The position numbers and the translations under genes are program-made. The notes beneath the pieces were generated by a model. The model was not told the DNA's origin, made no database searches, and worked only from the letters and a program-made list of their open reading frames with translations. A stretch of DNA of 5,133 bases, from assembly GCA_964584415.1 (NCBI GenBank), contig CAZOZX010000135.1, positions 1 through 5,133 on the forward strand. Direction: 5' to 3'. Shown piece after piece: positions 1 to 5,133 of the stretch (positions within the stretch are counted from its first letter, which is position 1; each line of letters starts with the position of its first letter). Source of the DNA: PHAA01 sp964584415 (GTDB taxonomy: Bacteria; Bacillota; Syntrophomonadia; Syntrophomonadales; Syntrophomonadaceae).

Positions 1-573
1 CAGTTGGTCGGCAGGAGCGACTATGCTTACCAAACCGTATTCCTTAGCCTGCTGAGCGGTTATATTCTGGGCGGTGAAAGTATGGTACTTGGCCCGGTTT
101 ATACCAATTATTCGGGGCAAGCGCTGGCTCATCCCCCAACTGGGCCGTATCCCGAACTTGCAATGCGTATCGCCGAACTGAGCCTCCTCAGAAGCAATTA
201 TTATATCGGTGCATAGCAATAATTCAAAGCCGCCGGTGAAAACCCAGCCGTTAACCATGGCGATAACTACTTTGGAGGCGGTCTGTACGGCGTCAATAAA
301 GGCCCGCCCGCACTTATCGATCTCCGGCCCTACTGCTCCGCCCTTGAACTGAATCTGGCCCAGGGCTTTCAGATCCAGACCGGTGCACCAGGCCCGGCCT
401 ACCCCGGTGATTACGATTACTCCAACCTCGGGATCCTTATCGGCGGTAATAACTGCATCCGTTAAACCATTGATCATACCTAGGGTTAGAGCATTCAGAG
501 CTTCAGGACGGTTCATGGTTATCCAGGCGATCCCGTTCGACTTTTCCATTAATACCAGGTTTTCCTCTGCCAT
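1..573 (-). CDS. Enoyl-CoA hydratase/isomerase (crotonase) family protein, C-terminus beyond window
   Basis: The reading frame runs open from an ATG at 573 to the window edge, giving 191 residues of a family usually about 255-265 aa long; the C-terminal helical part is therefore missing. The start is set by a GGGAGG Shine-Dalgarno 8 nt upstream. Crotonase-fold proteins bind acyl-CoA and stabilise an enolate in an oxyanion hole. Visible family marks are the N-terminal ITMNRPEALNAL segment (about residues 18-29), the first oxyanion-hole motif around CTGLDLKAL (63-71), the second around TGGFE (113-117), and RLPRIIG (151-157). Glu117 aligns with rat crotonase Glu144. The residue aligned with Glu164 is His137, in a GDTH segment followed by a PSWGMSQRLP segment. 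That sequence type is common among actinobacterial and clostridial EchA-like proteins. Canonical hydration is therefore uncertain; isomerase, hydrolase or another crotonase activity is possible. Fold assignment is secure, substrate unknown. A terminator separates it from the AbfD-like gene upstream, so it probably has its own promoter. Confidence 0.93.
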   Translation of the reverse strand, partial: MAEENLVLMEKSNGIAWITMNRPEALNALTLGMINGLTDAVITADKDPEVGVIVITGVGRAWCTGLDLKALGQIQFKGGAVGPEIDKCGRAFIDAVQTASKVVIAMVNGWVFTGGFELLLCTDIIIASEEAQFGDTHCKFGIRPSWGMSQRLPRIIGINRAKYHTFTAQNITAQQAKEYGLVSIVAPADQL

Positions 574-832
574 ATGATGGTCCTCCCTTCACCAAACATT
601 GGAACAAGATACTATAATTTTAATGCAAAATACATCACCGCAGTCTTTTTTATTACTATTTGCACTTAAGATTGCGTTTGAAAATTGTGTTGCTCCAGGT
701 ATCCACCAATGCGTAGCACAGGCTGGGTCATACAGCGCTGATAAAGAGGTGAGCCCTGGCAGAAGAAAACCCGTTTTCAGCTTTTCGGAGAAAACGGGCT
801 AAAAAAATATATATGAGTTTGGCGGGGTTGGG
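574..832. other. Intergenic region between AbfD-like and crotonase genes
   Basis: This 259-nt gap holds the terminator of the upstream gene, then an AT-rich stretch leading to the crotonase start. On the minus strand TATAGT (complement of 611-616) could be a -10 box about 38 nt before the ATG, but I see no good -35 at the right spacing. A plus-strand open frame in this gap lacks coding character and family resemblance, so I do not call it. No tRNA or riboswitch was recognised. Confidence 0.5.
761..798 (-). terminator. Rho-independent terminator after the AbfD-like gene
   Basis: On the minus strand a perfect 9-bp stem (CCCGTTTTC at 798-790 pairing with GAAAACGGG at 778-770) encloses an 11-nt loop. 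It is followed directly by TTTTCTTCT (769-761). It begins about 35 nt after the stop codon of the AbfD-like gene, where a terminator is expected. On the plus strand the stem is followed by A residues instead, so it works only in the minus direction. The lower stem is GC-rich but the T-tract is interrupted, so some read-through into the crotonase gene is possible. Confidence 0.8.
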
Positions 833-2281
833 CTAATCCTTAATGTGGGCCAGGTTCTTGGCCAATTTCTTCTTGGCCTCCCAATCGGTCAGCATCTGGA
901 TCGCGACCCGTTGGGCCTGGGGAGAACCAGCTCCATGCCAGGTTCCGGCTCCATGCAATCCAGCTACCCAGTTTTGAAGGAACTTAATAACCCGCAGGCG
1001 CTGTTCGGCGGGAGCAGCCGACTTGAAATATTTCCTCACATAATCACCAATCTCGGGATTATTCAGATCACGTTCGCTGGGGATAGTGACCACGCCGCCG
1101 CCCGCGATATCACCGGCCATCTTCATGATCTCCCAGAAACCGTGGGCTATATTCAGCTTGGCCACATTGCCGAAGAGATCATCTGGCATAAACACGCCTG
1201 AACCAGCCGGTTCCTCAACACCTTTGGCCGCTGCCGCGATGGCGCAGGCATGGGAGGTTTCACTGATCCTGACCATATCGATCAACTTCTCTTGGATATG
1301 AGGTACTTTCTGCAGGCCAGTATATTCGCTGGCCAGTTTGCTGGCACCGATGATAAGATCACAATAGCCAACCTTACAAGCTCCGCCGCAATTCATGCGA
1401 TGGGTTTTAGCAAAGCGGGCTACCAAGCGGCCGCAGTATTTGGTTTCACCGCACAGGAAGACTCTTTCCCAGGGAATGAAAACATCGTCAAAGACAATGG
1501 TTGAAGTTTCGCGTTGTCCAAATTCAGGATTGCCCAGTTCTTCAATGCTCTCGGCTGCTTCGCGTTCAGCTGTGTAGGGGGTGTATTGACAGATATAGGT
1601 GATGCCTGGTGTACCATTAGGCAGGGCGAATGCTACTGCGAACTGTTCCTCACCGGGTTTAAGGGCTCCCCCCGGTAGTACTATGGTTTCATGGGCACCA
1701 ATGGCTCCGCTCTGGCTTACCTTGGCTCCCCGGACCACGATTCCATCGTCTCGTTTCTCGACTACCCGAAGATGCATATCCGGGTCATCCTGCTCCCCGG
1801 GGCGTTTAAAACGATCGCCCTTGGGGTCGGTGATTGCTCCTGAACAAGCCAGGTCATTGGCCTGGGCCCATTTTATAAAGTTGTTCAGACGTTGGTTATA
1901 CTCGGTTCCATATTCTTTATCCATTTCCCAGGTGGATGCCGCCAGGGCATTCAGGGTATCGCAACCTACGCAGCGATAATTGCATGTTCCCAGATACTGG
2001 CTGGTGAGCAAGGCCATCTCAGCCCGCATATCCAGGTCATAGTTGCTCCTGGCTACGTGCAGGTTGCGGTTAATAGGTTCTCCAGTCAAGTGTGAGGTGG
2101 CTACCATGACCTCCTTGTGTTGGGGATCGTTGGCCAGGTCATAGACTTTGGCTGTGGCACGAATTACTGACAGGGTAGTAGGATTCTCCAACATGTTCTC
2201 AACACGCTTACCGGCAACATAAACCTTGGGGTTAAGGGCTTTTACGCTCTCGATATACTCCGCCGCTGTTTTTACCGCCAT
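833..2281 (-). CDS. 4-hydroxybutyryl-CoA dehydratase (AbfD)/HpaB-family protein with altered active site
   Basis: This 482-aa protein matches the full length of Clostridium aminobutyricum AbfD (about 490 aa). AbfD is a cytosolic tetramer with FAD and a [4Fe-4S] cluster that dehydrates 4-hydroxybutyryl-CoA to crotonyl-CoA. The HpaB N-terminal domain covers roughly residues 1-275 and the C-terminal domain roughly 285-480. Shared blocks include TDPKGDR (151-157), VEKRDDGIVVRGAK (174-187), FDDVFIPWERVFLC (264-277) and HGAGSPQAQR (449-458). Cys100, Cys104, His294 and Cys302 align with the cluster ligands Cys99, Cys103, His292 and Cys299. HpaB flavin monooxygenases lack this set, so an anaerobic Fe-S enzyme is favoured. 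Compared with AbfD as I recall it, Gln101 becomes Tyr102, Tyr296 becomes Cys298 and Glu455 becomes Gly446. Lys303 and a Glu at 258 appear kept. The reaction may thus differ from AbfD. The start is supported by AGGAGGAG about 7 nt upstream. It lies 72 nt after the 106-aa gene, probably in one transcript, and ends at a terminator. Family is certain, specific activity is not. Confidence 0.92.
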   Translation of the reverse strand: MAVKTAAEYIESVKALNPKVYVAGKRVENMLENPTTLSVIRATAKVYDLANDPQHKEVMVATSHLTGEPINRNLHVARSNYDLDMRAEMALLTSQYLGTCNYRCVGCDTLNALAASTWEMDKEYGTEYNQRLNNFIKWAQANDLACSGAITDPKGDRFKRPGEQDDPDMHLRVVEKRDDGIVVRGAKVSQSGAIGAHETIVLPGGALKPGEEQFAVAFALPNGTPGITYICQYTPYTAEREAAESIEELGNPEFGQRETSTIVFDDVFIPWERVFLCGETKYCGRLVARFAKTHRMNCGGACKVGYCDLIIGASKLASEYTGLQKVPHIQEKLIDMVRISETSHACAIAAAAKGVEEPAGSGVFMPDDLFGNVAKLNIAHGFWEIMKMAGDIAGGGVVTIPSERDLNNPEIGDYVRKYFKSAAPAEQRLRVIKFLQNWVAGLHGAGTWHGAGSPQAQRVAIQMLTDWEAKKKLAKNLAHIKD

Positions 2282-2353
2282 GAAGACACTCCTCCTCTAC
2301 AAAACCCTTCGCAATCTTCCCAAACCTACTAATGAATTCAAATTACATTTTGC

Positions 2354-2674
2354 TTAGCATGTGACTTCTACAAAGAAGTCGCCCCGGTCGCTGTTATCTA
2401 CCGGAAACCCCCCGATATTCCTGATGGCGACATCCAGGCATGACAACAGTTCTTCGTCTGTCATTTCCCCGGCTAACTGTATATTCAGTGATTCCCCCTC
2501 GCTCAAAGCCTCGGCCAGCAAGGTTGAATTGTAGAAGCCAGGTAATGCCTGTTTACGGCAGCAGCTGTCCAGTAAGGTGGCAAAGGTGCCTTTCAAGCCC
2601 ATATAATACTGTTCATTCTGGGGTGTGCGTACCCTAATGTATTCCAATGATTCCAAAGGTAACTCTTTGTCCAT
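2354..2674 (-). CDS. Hypothetical 106-aa protein upstream of the AbfD-like gene
   Basis: I do not recognise this family. The protein is small, acidic and soluble-looking, with no signal peptide or membrane segment. It has four cysteines: a Cys38-Cys39 pair, Cys79, and Cys106 as the very last residue. Residues 54-62 are rich in Glu and Ser, and residues 72-87 (DEELLSCLDVAIRNI) look helical. Reading-frame evidence is an ATG start, a clean TAA stop, an ordinary amino-acid mix, and a position 72 nt before the AbfD-like gene on the same strand. The ribosome-binding site is weak (a TAGG about 8 nt before the ATG). Its position suggests a partner, assembly or accessory role for the dehydratase-like enzyme, perhaps through the cysteines, but that is inference from context only. 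A plus-strand ORF overlaps this region and looks like a shadow. Confidence 0.75.
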   Translation of the reverse strand: MDKELPLESLEYIRVRTPQNEQYYMGLKGTFATLLDSCCRKQALPGFYNSTLLAEALSEGESLNIQLAGEMTDEELLSCLDVAIRNIGGFPVDNSDRGDFFVEVTC

Positions 2675-2701
2675 TTTTATGGCCTACTTCAGTAAGGCTA
2701 T

Positions 2702-2806
2702 TTAGGTTAAGGCTTGCCCGAGACCGCGCCGGCACTGAAAAGGCTGCTCCCTCCCTCCCGAGAATTTTGTGCTGTTCTTCTCAAATGTTCTGATCAGGTA
2801 CCCCAT
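2702..2806 (-). CDS. Possible small ORF, 34 aa
   Basis: An ATG at 2806 is preceded by AAAGGGGGTG, a good Shine-Dalgarno-like sequence with about 5 nt between the G-run and the start. The frame stays open for 34 codons to a TAA, 27 nt before the 106-aa gene. The peptide starts MGYLIRTFEK, is basic, and has one Cys at position 25. It resembles nothing I know. It could be a real small protein, a leader peptide or chance; the ribosome-binding site is better than that of the following gene. Confidence 0.3.
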   Translation of the reverse strand: MGYLIRTFEKNSTKFSGGREQPFQCRRGLGQALT

Positions 2807-2827
2807 GCCCACCCCCTTTCAGGAAGG

Positions 2828-2855
2828 TTTATAACGTGTTAAATCTAAAATCCAA
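2828..2855 (-). promoter_or_regulatory. Candidate promoter for the 106-aa / AbfD-like transcript
   Basis: On the minus strand TTGGAT (complement of 2850-2855) and TATAAA (complement of 2828-2833) are separated by 16 nt. The -10 matches the sigma-A consensus at five of six positions, the -35 at only three of six. It starts immediately after the CoADR-Rhd stop codon, upstream of the possible 34-aa ORF, the 106-aa gene and the AbfD-like gene. Transcription would start near 2821. Confidence 0.35.
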
Positions 2856-2856
2856 T

Positions 2857-4512
2857 TTATATGAGGCGATCAGCCTTCAAAATTTGATATAGCTTGTAGC
2901 CCCCGGCGATATTTCTAACATCGAAACCGTGCTGGCGTAAAATGCGATTGGCAATGTAGGAGCGCAGGCCTACCTGGCAGGATACCACCACCGGCCGGTC
3001 GGTTGGAACCTCATTCAAGCGACTGCGCAGGTCATCCAGGGGTATATTGGCAGCACCGTCGATAGAACCGGTTTCGACCTCGCGTTCAGTCCGGACGTCC
3101 AGCAGGAAGGCGCCGTTCTTCACCATCTCAGGAACCTGTACCCAATCCACACTTTCTACATCGCCGCGAATAATATTGCCGGCAGCATAGGCAGCCATAT
3201 TTACCGGATCTTTAGCTGAGGAGAATGGGGGAGCATAGGCTAGTTCGAGTTCCTGCAGATCGAAAACGGTCAAACCCGCCCGGATGGCGGTAGCTAATAC
3301 GTCGATGCGTTTATCTACCCCTTCCTGGCCGACGATTTGGCCGCCTAAGACTTTGCCGCTCTGGGGATCAAAAAGTATCTTCAATGTCATCTGGGTTCCA
3401 CCCGGATAGTAGGTGGCATGGGGGAATGGATGGATCAGACAGGTTTTGAAATCGATATTCTGCTGCTTCAGTACCTTGCTATTGGCGCCGGTGACACCTA
3501 CTACCAGGTCGATAATTTTCACTATACCCGTACCCTGAGTCCCATTGTATTTAATCTTCCGTCCACTGATGTTGTCAGCCACGGTGCGACCCTGGCGGTT
3601 AGCCGGGCTGGCCATAGGAACCAGCGCGTCGCGTCCGGTTACAATATCATGGACTTGGATAGCGTCCCCGGCAGCATAGATGAAGGGATCGGATGTCTGT
3701 AAATATTCGTTTACCAGGATGCCCCCGGTGGAACCCAACGATAATCCGGCTTCGCGGGCCAGTTTTGTCTCCGGTTTGACCCCAATGCCCAGGATCACCA
3801 TCTGGACGGGGATCGAACTTCCATCGGCCAAGCGTACTGCCTCTACCTTATCGGTCCCTTCGAAGCCGCTGGCTTGACTGTTTAGGTGCAGTTTAATACC
3901 TTTTTTCTTCATGTATTGATGCACGATAGCCGCCATATCACGGTCAACAAAGCCCATGACCTGATCCGCGGCTTCGACTACATGTACCTCGACCCCGCGT
4001 GCTGACAGTACTTCGGCCATTTCCAAACCGATAAAACCGGCCCCGATAACCGCAGCACTGGCTGGTTGTTCCGCATCAATATAACCCTTGACCATGTCAC
4101 TGTCAGGAACGTTGCGAATGGTAAAAATATTACCCAGATTGACGCCGGGAATGTTGGGTACAATCGGAGAAGCGCCCGGGGACAAGACCAGGTAATCATA
4201 GCTCTCCAGGTAAGTCTCACCGGTGCTGAGATTTTTGATTTCTACTTCTTTGCTGGCCGGTTTAACCGCCACTACTTCACTCAAAGTGCGAACATCGATA
4301 TTGAAACGGCTTTTCATCGCTTTAGGCGTCTGGACCAAGAGGCTGTTGCGCTTGGATATGACCCCGCTTACATAATAGGGCAGGCCGCAATTGGCGAATG
4401 ATATGTATTCGCCCCGTTCAAACATGACTATTTGGGCATCTTCATTCAGTCTCCTTAACCTGGCTGCTGCGCTGGCTCCTCCGGCCACACCTCCAACAAT
4501 AACTACTTTCAT
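2857..4512 (-). CDS. CoA-disulfide/persulfide reductase with C-terminal rhodanese domain (CoADR-Rhd)
   Basis: This 551-aa flavoprotein has the usual size of the CoADR-rhodanese fusion. These cytosolic enzymes use FAD and NAD(P)H to reduce CoA disulfide, CoA-persulfide or polysulfide. The FAD-binding glycine motif is at residues 7-12 (GGVAGG). The redox Cys42 sits in SFANCGLPYY. The nucleotide-binding motif is at 155-167 (VIGAGFIGLEMAE), with Glu180 ending the second strand, which favours NADH. The second FAD motif is YAAGDA (279-284). Tyr368/Tyr369 and Tyr426 match the active-site tyrosines of characterised CoADRs. The rhodanese domain (about 455-551) carries Cys512 in the loop CQVGLR, so both redox centres look intact. 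I chose the ATG at 4512 because AAAGGAGG lies 10 nt upstream and the FAD motif must be near the N-terminus. A longer frame from a TTG at 4650 adds 46 residues foreign to the family. The gene sits between a TetR regulator and an AbfD-like gene. Exact substrate (CoA disulfide, persulfide or polysulfide) cannot be told from sequence. Confidence 0.95.
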   Translation of the reverse strand: MKVVIVGGVAGGASAAARLRRLNEDAQIVMFERGEYISFANCGLPYYVSGVISKRNSLLVQTPKAMKSRFNIDVRTLSEVVAVKPASKEVEIKNLSTGETYLESYDYLVLSPGASPIVPNIPGVNLGNIFTIRNVPDSDMVKGYIDAEQPASAAVIGAGFIGLEMAEVLSARGVEVHVVEAADQVMGFVDRDMAAIVHQYMKKKGIKLHLNSQASGFEGTDKVEAVRLADGSSIPVQMVILGIGVKPETKLAREAGLSLGSTGGILVNEYLQTSDPFIYAAGDAIQVHDIVTGRDALVPMASPANRQGRTVADNISGRKIKYNGTQGTGIVKIIDLVVGVTGANSKVLKQQNIDFKTCLIHPFPHATYYPGGTQMTLKILFDPQSGKVLGGQIVGQEGVDKRIDVLATAIRAGLTVFDLQELELAYAPPFSSAKDPVNMAAYAAGNIIRGDVESVDWVQVPEMVKNGAFLLDVRTEREVETGSIDGAANIPLDDLRSRLNEVPTDRPVVVSCQVGLRSYIANRILRQHGFDVRNIAGGYKLYQILKADRLI

Positions 4513-4522
4513 AAAAACCTTG

Positions 4523-4530
4523 CCTCCTTT
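4523..4530 (-). promoter_or_regulatory. Ribosome-binding site fixing the CoADR-Rhd start
   Basis: The minus strand reads AAAGGAGG here, a near-perfect anti-16S match, 10 nt before the ATG at 4512. It decides for this start over the TTG at 4650, which has no comparable site. Confidence 0.85.
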
Positions 4531-4707
4531 ATTTGTTTTCTGTGCTGCCATTTTTAAGGTCCACCAGCCATTAATGTAGGGCTGGCCAAAGCAGAAATAG
4601 GATTGAGAAAGTACCATGCATGTCTGCGGATTGGTTAACGGTTCAAACAATAAGTTCGAGTTAACATTATCGACACGGTATCTGCTTTTATTTGGTACAG
4701 CAATTAA

Positions 4708-4713
4708 ATTATA
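4708..4713 (-). promoter_or_regulatory. Possible -10 box upstream of CoADR-Rhd
   Basis: The minus strand reads a perfect TATAAT here, about 195 nt before the CoADR-Rhd ATG. No good -35 hexamer lies 16-18 nt upstream (the sequence there is GC-rich, such as GCCACC) and there is no extended TG motif, so it may need an activator or be a chance match in AT-rich DNA. Confidence 0.3.
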
Positions 4714-4746
4714 TCTCTTTTAAAACGTTGGGTGGCAGATTCGGGG

Positions 4747-4805
4747 TGTCTTGACTTATCATTCTCGCAATACGCAAAGATATTCGTAACAACATTGTCA
4801 AGATA
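4747..4805. repeat. Inverted repeat between TetR and CoADR-Rhd genes
   Basis: TGTCTTGAC (4747-4755) and GTCAAGATA (4797-4805) are inverted copies with one mismatch, separated by 41 nt. They lie just downstream of the TetR-family stop and upstream of the possible -10 box. On the minus strand they could form a long-loop hairpin, but no T-run follows, so it is a poor terminator. Paired regulator half-sites are an alternative. Short enough to be chance. Confidence 0.3.
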
Positions 4806-4827
4806 CAGTTGGCGTCTCGCTTGGACA

Positions 4828-5133
4828 TCAGTTTTTCCGAGGTGGCTGCATATCAGTTTCAGGCGGTTTGATCAGGCTGTGGTCGGTTACTAAACCAATG
4901 GCTAAAGAATGGTGGAACGACAGAACCATGTCGATCATCTCTTCTTTGGTGATATGGTTCCGGACGATCCATTCGCTGACGGCGTAATTAATCATGGCTA
5001 AAGTGGCGCTGACTACTGGCTTTACGGGTAAATCCCGGAAGAGCCCTTTTTTGATCCCATATTCGATATTTTTGCTGGCAAACGCCAGGAATTTATCATC
5101 AAATTCCTGGAGACATCGATCGATATTTTCGTT
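4828..5133 (-). CDS. TetR/AcrR-family transcriptional regulator, C-terminal half
   Basis: The frame enters at the window edge and ends at a TGA at 4830-4828, giving the last 101 residues of a protein family usually near 190-200 aa. The DNA-binding helix-turn-helix is outside the window. What is visible is the all-helical ligand and dimerisation domain. It includes a helix around FLAFASKNIEYGIKKGLFRD (visible residues 15-34), where an I-x2-G-x-x-x-G-x-F-R pattern typical of TetR C-terminal domains occurs. A helical stretch VVSATLAMINYAVSEWIV (40-57) follows, and then a polar tail ending PPRKN. The regulated genes cannot be read from sequence. The neighbouring CoADR-Rhd gene and the acyl-CoA genes beyond are the obvious candidates. 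TetR proteins near crotonase-type genes often sense acyl-CoAs, but that is inference. The family call rests on the C-terminal pattern only. Confidence 0.8.
   Translation of the reverse strand, partial: NENIDRCLQEFDDKFLAFASKNIEYGIKKGLFRDLPVKPVVSATLAMINYAVSEWIVRNHITKEEMIDMVLSFHHSLAIGLVTDHSLIKPPETDMQPPRKN

Larger units (their letters stand above)
2675..2856. other. Intergenic region between CoADR-Rhd and the 106-aa gene
   Basis: This 182-nt gap separates the CoADR-Rhd stop from the next annotated start. It holds a candidate minus-strand promoter next to the CoADR stop and a possible 34-codon ORF, both listed separately. I see no convincing stem followed by a T-run after the CoADR gene, so read-through from it is possible. 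The short CCTT/AAGG inverted repeat near 2815-2829 is too small to call. Confidence 0.5.
4513..4827. other. Intergenic region between the TetR-family gene and CoADR-Rhd
   Basis: This 315-nt AT-rich gap is the presumed control region of the CoADR-Rhd gene. It contains a possible -10 box, an inverted repeat and the ribosome-binding site, all listed separately. Other small structures are a 6-bp hairpin in the leader (4564-4569 with 4580-4585, 10-nt loop, no T-run), two GTTAAC palindromes (4634-4639 and 4660-4665) and a TTTTAAAA palindrome (4718-4725). The open frame across 4513-4650 starts with TTG and shows no family similarity, so I treat it as non-coding leader. No recognised riboswitch or RNA gene. 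Confidence 0.6.

Noticed and set aside
4..577. Plus-strand open frames of 60-70 codons at 4-216 and 383-577
   Set aside because: They lie antisense to the clear crotonase reading frame and have no family features.
599..802. Plus-strand 67-codon ORF in the gap between the crotonase and AbfD-like genes
   Set aside because: It covers the promoter region and runs through the terminator stem, has no good ribosome-binding site and no recognisable similarity.
770..810. Bidirectional terminator reading of the stem at 770-798
   Set aside because: On the plus strand the stem is followed by A residues, not T, and no plus-strand gene ends here.
845..2095. Several plus- and minus-strand ORFs (up to 126 codons) inside the AbfD-like gene
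   Set aside because: All overlap the intact 482-codon gene with strong family similarity; they are shadow frames in fairly GC-rich coding DNA.
833..2281. Labelling this gene HpaB, a 4-hydroxyphenylacetate 3-monooxygenase
   Set aside because: The Cys/Cys/His/Cys cluster ligands and AbfD-specific blocks place it with the [4Fe-4S] dehydratase branch; HpaB monooxygenases lack them.
3418..4401. ORFs of 65-111 codons overlapping the CoADR-Rhd gene
   Set aside because: Shadow frames of a well-conserved full-length flavoprotein gene.
1..5133. CRISPR arrays, insertion sequences, tRNA or rRNA genes, phage genes
   Set aside because: I saw no spaced direct repeats, transposase-like frames, terminal inverted repeats or structural RNA signatures.

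Overview
This window fits an anaerobic, spore-former-type Firmicute (a clostridial or Peptococcaceae/Syntrophomonadaceae-like bacterium). The support is strong AGGAGG-type Shine-Dalgarno sites, a mid-range GC content, an oxygen-sensitive [4Fe-4S]-flavin dehydratase homologue, and a clostridial/bacillar-type CoA-disulfide reductase. This assignment is inference from gene content; no rRNA or other phylogenetic marker is present.

Every supported gene lies on the minus strand, so transcription runs from high to low coordinates. In that order: (1) the C-terminal half of a TetR-family regulator (5133 to 4828, N-terminus outside the window); (2) a 315-nt gap with a long-spaced inverted repeat and a possible -10 box; (3) a full-length CoA-disulfide/persulfide reductase with a C-terminal rhodanese domain (4512 to 2857); (4) a 182-nt gap with a candidate promoter and a possible 34-codon ORF; (5) an unrecognised 106-aa cysteine-containing protein (2674 to 2354); (6) a 482-aa protein of the 4-hydroxybutyryl-CoA dehydratase (AbfD) / HpaB family (2281 to 833); (7) an intrinsic terminator (about 798 to 761); (8) the first 191 residues of a crotonase-fold enoyl-CoA hydratase/isomerase (573 to 1, C-terminus outside the window).

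The theme is CoA-thioester and thiol/persulfide chemistry. An AbfD-like enzyme next to a crotonase suggests acyl-CoA dehydration, hydration or isomerisation, as in 4-hydroxybutyrate to crotonyl-CoA metabolism. The TetR protein could be an acyl-CoA- or substrate-responsive regulator, and the CoADR-Rhd could handle CoA disulfide or sulfane sulfur. Both acyl-CoA enzymes deviate from their reference families at catalytic positions. The AbfD-like protein keeps the Fe-S ligand set but appears to replace three known active-site residues. The crotonase keeps the first catalytic Glu but has His at the second. The real substrates may therefore differ from the textbook ones. The most interesting unexplained items are this altered AbfD paralogue and the orphan 106-aa gene just upstream of it.
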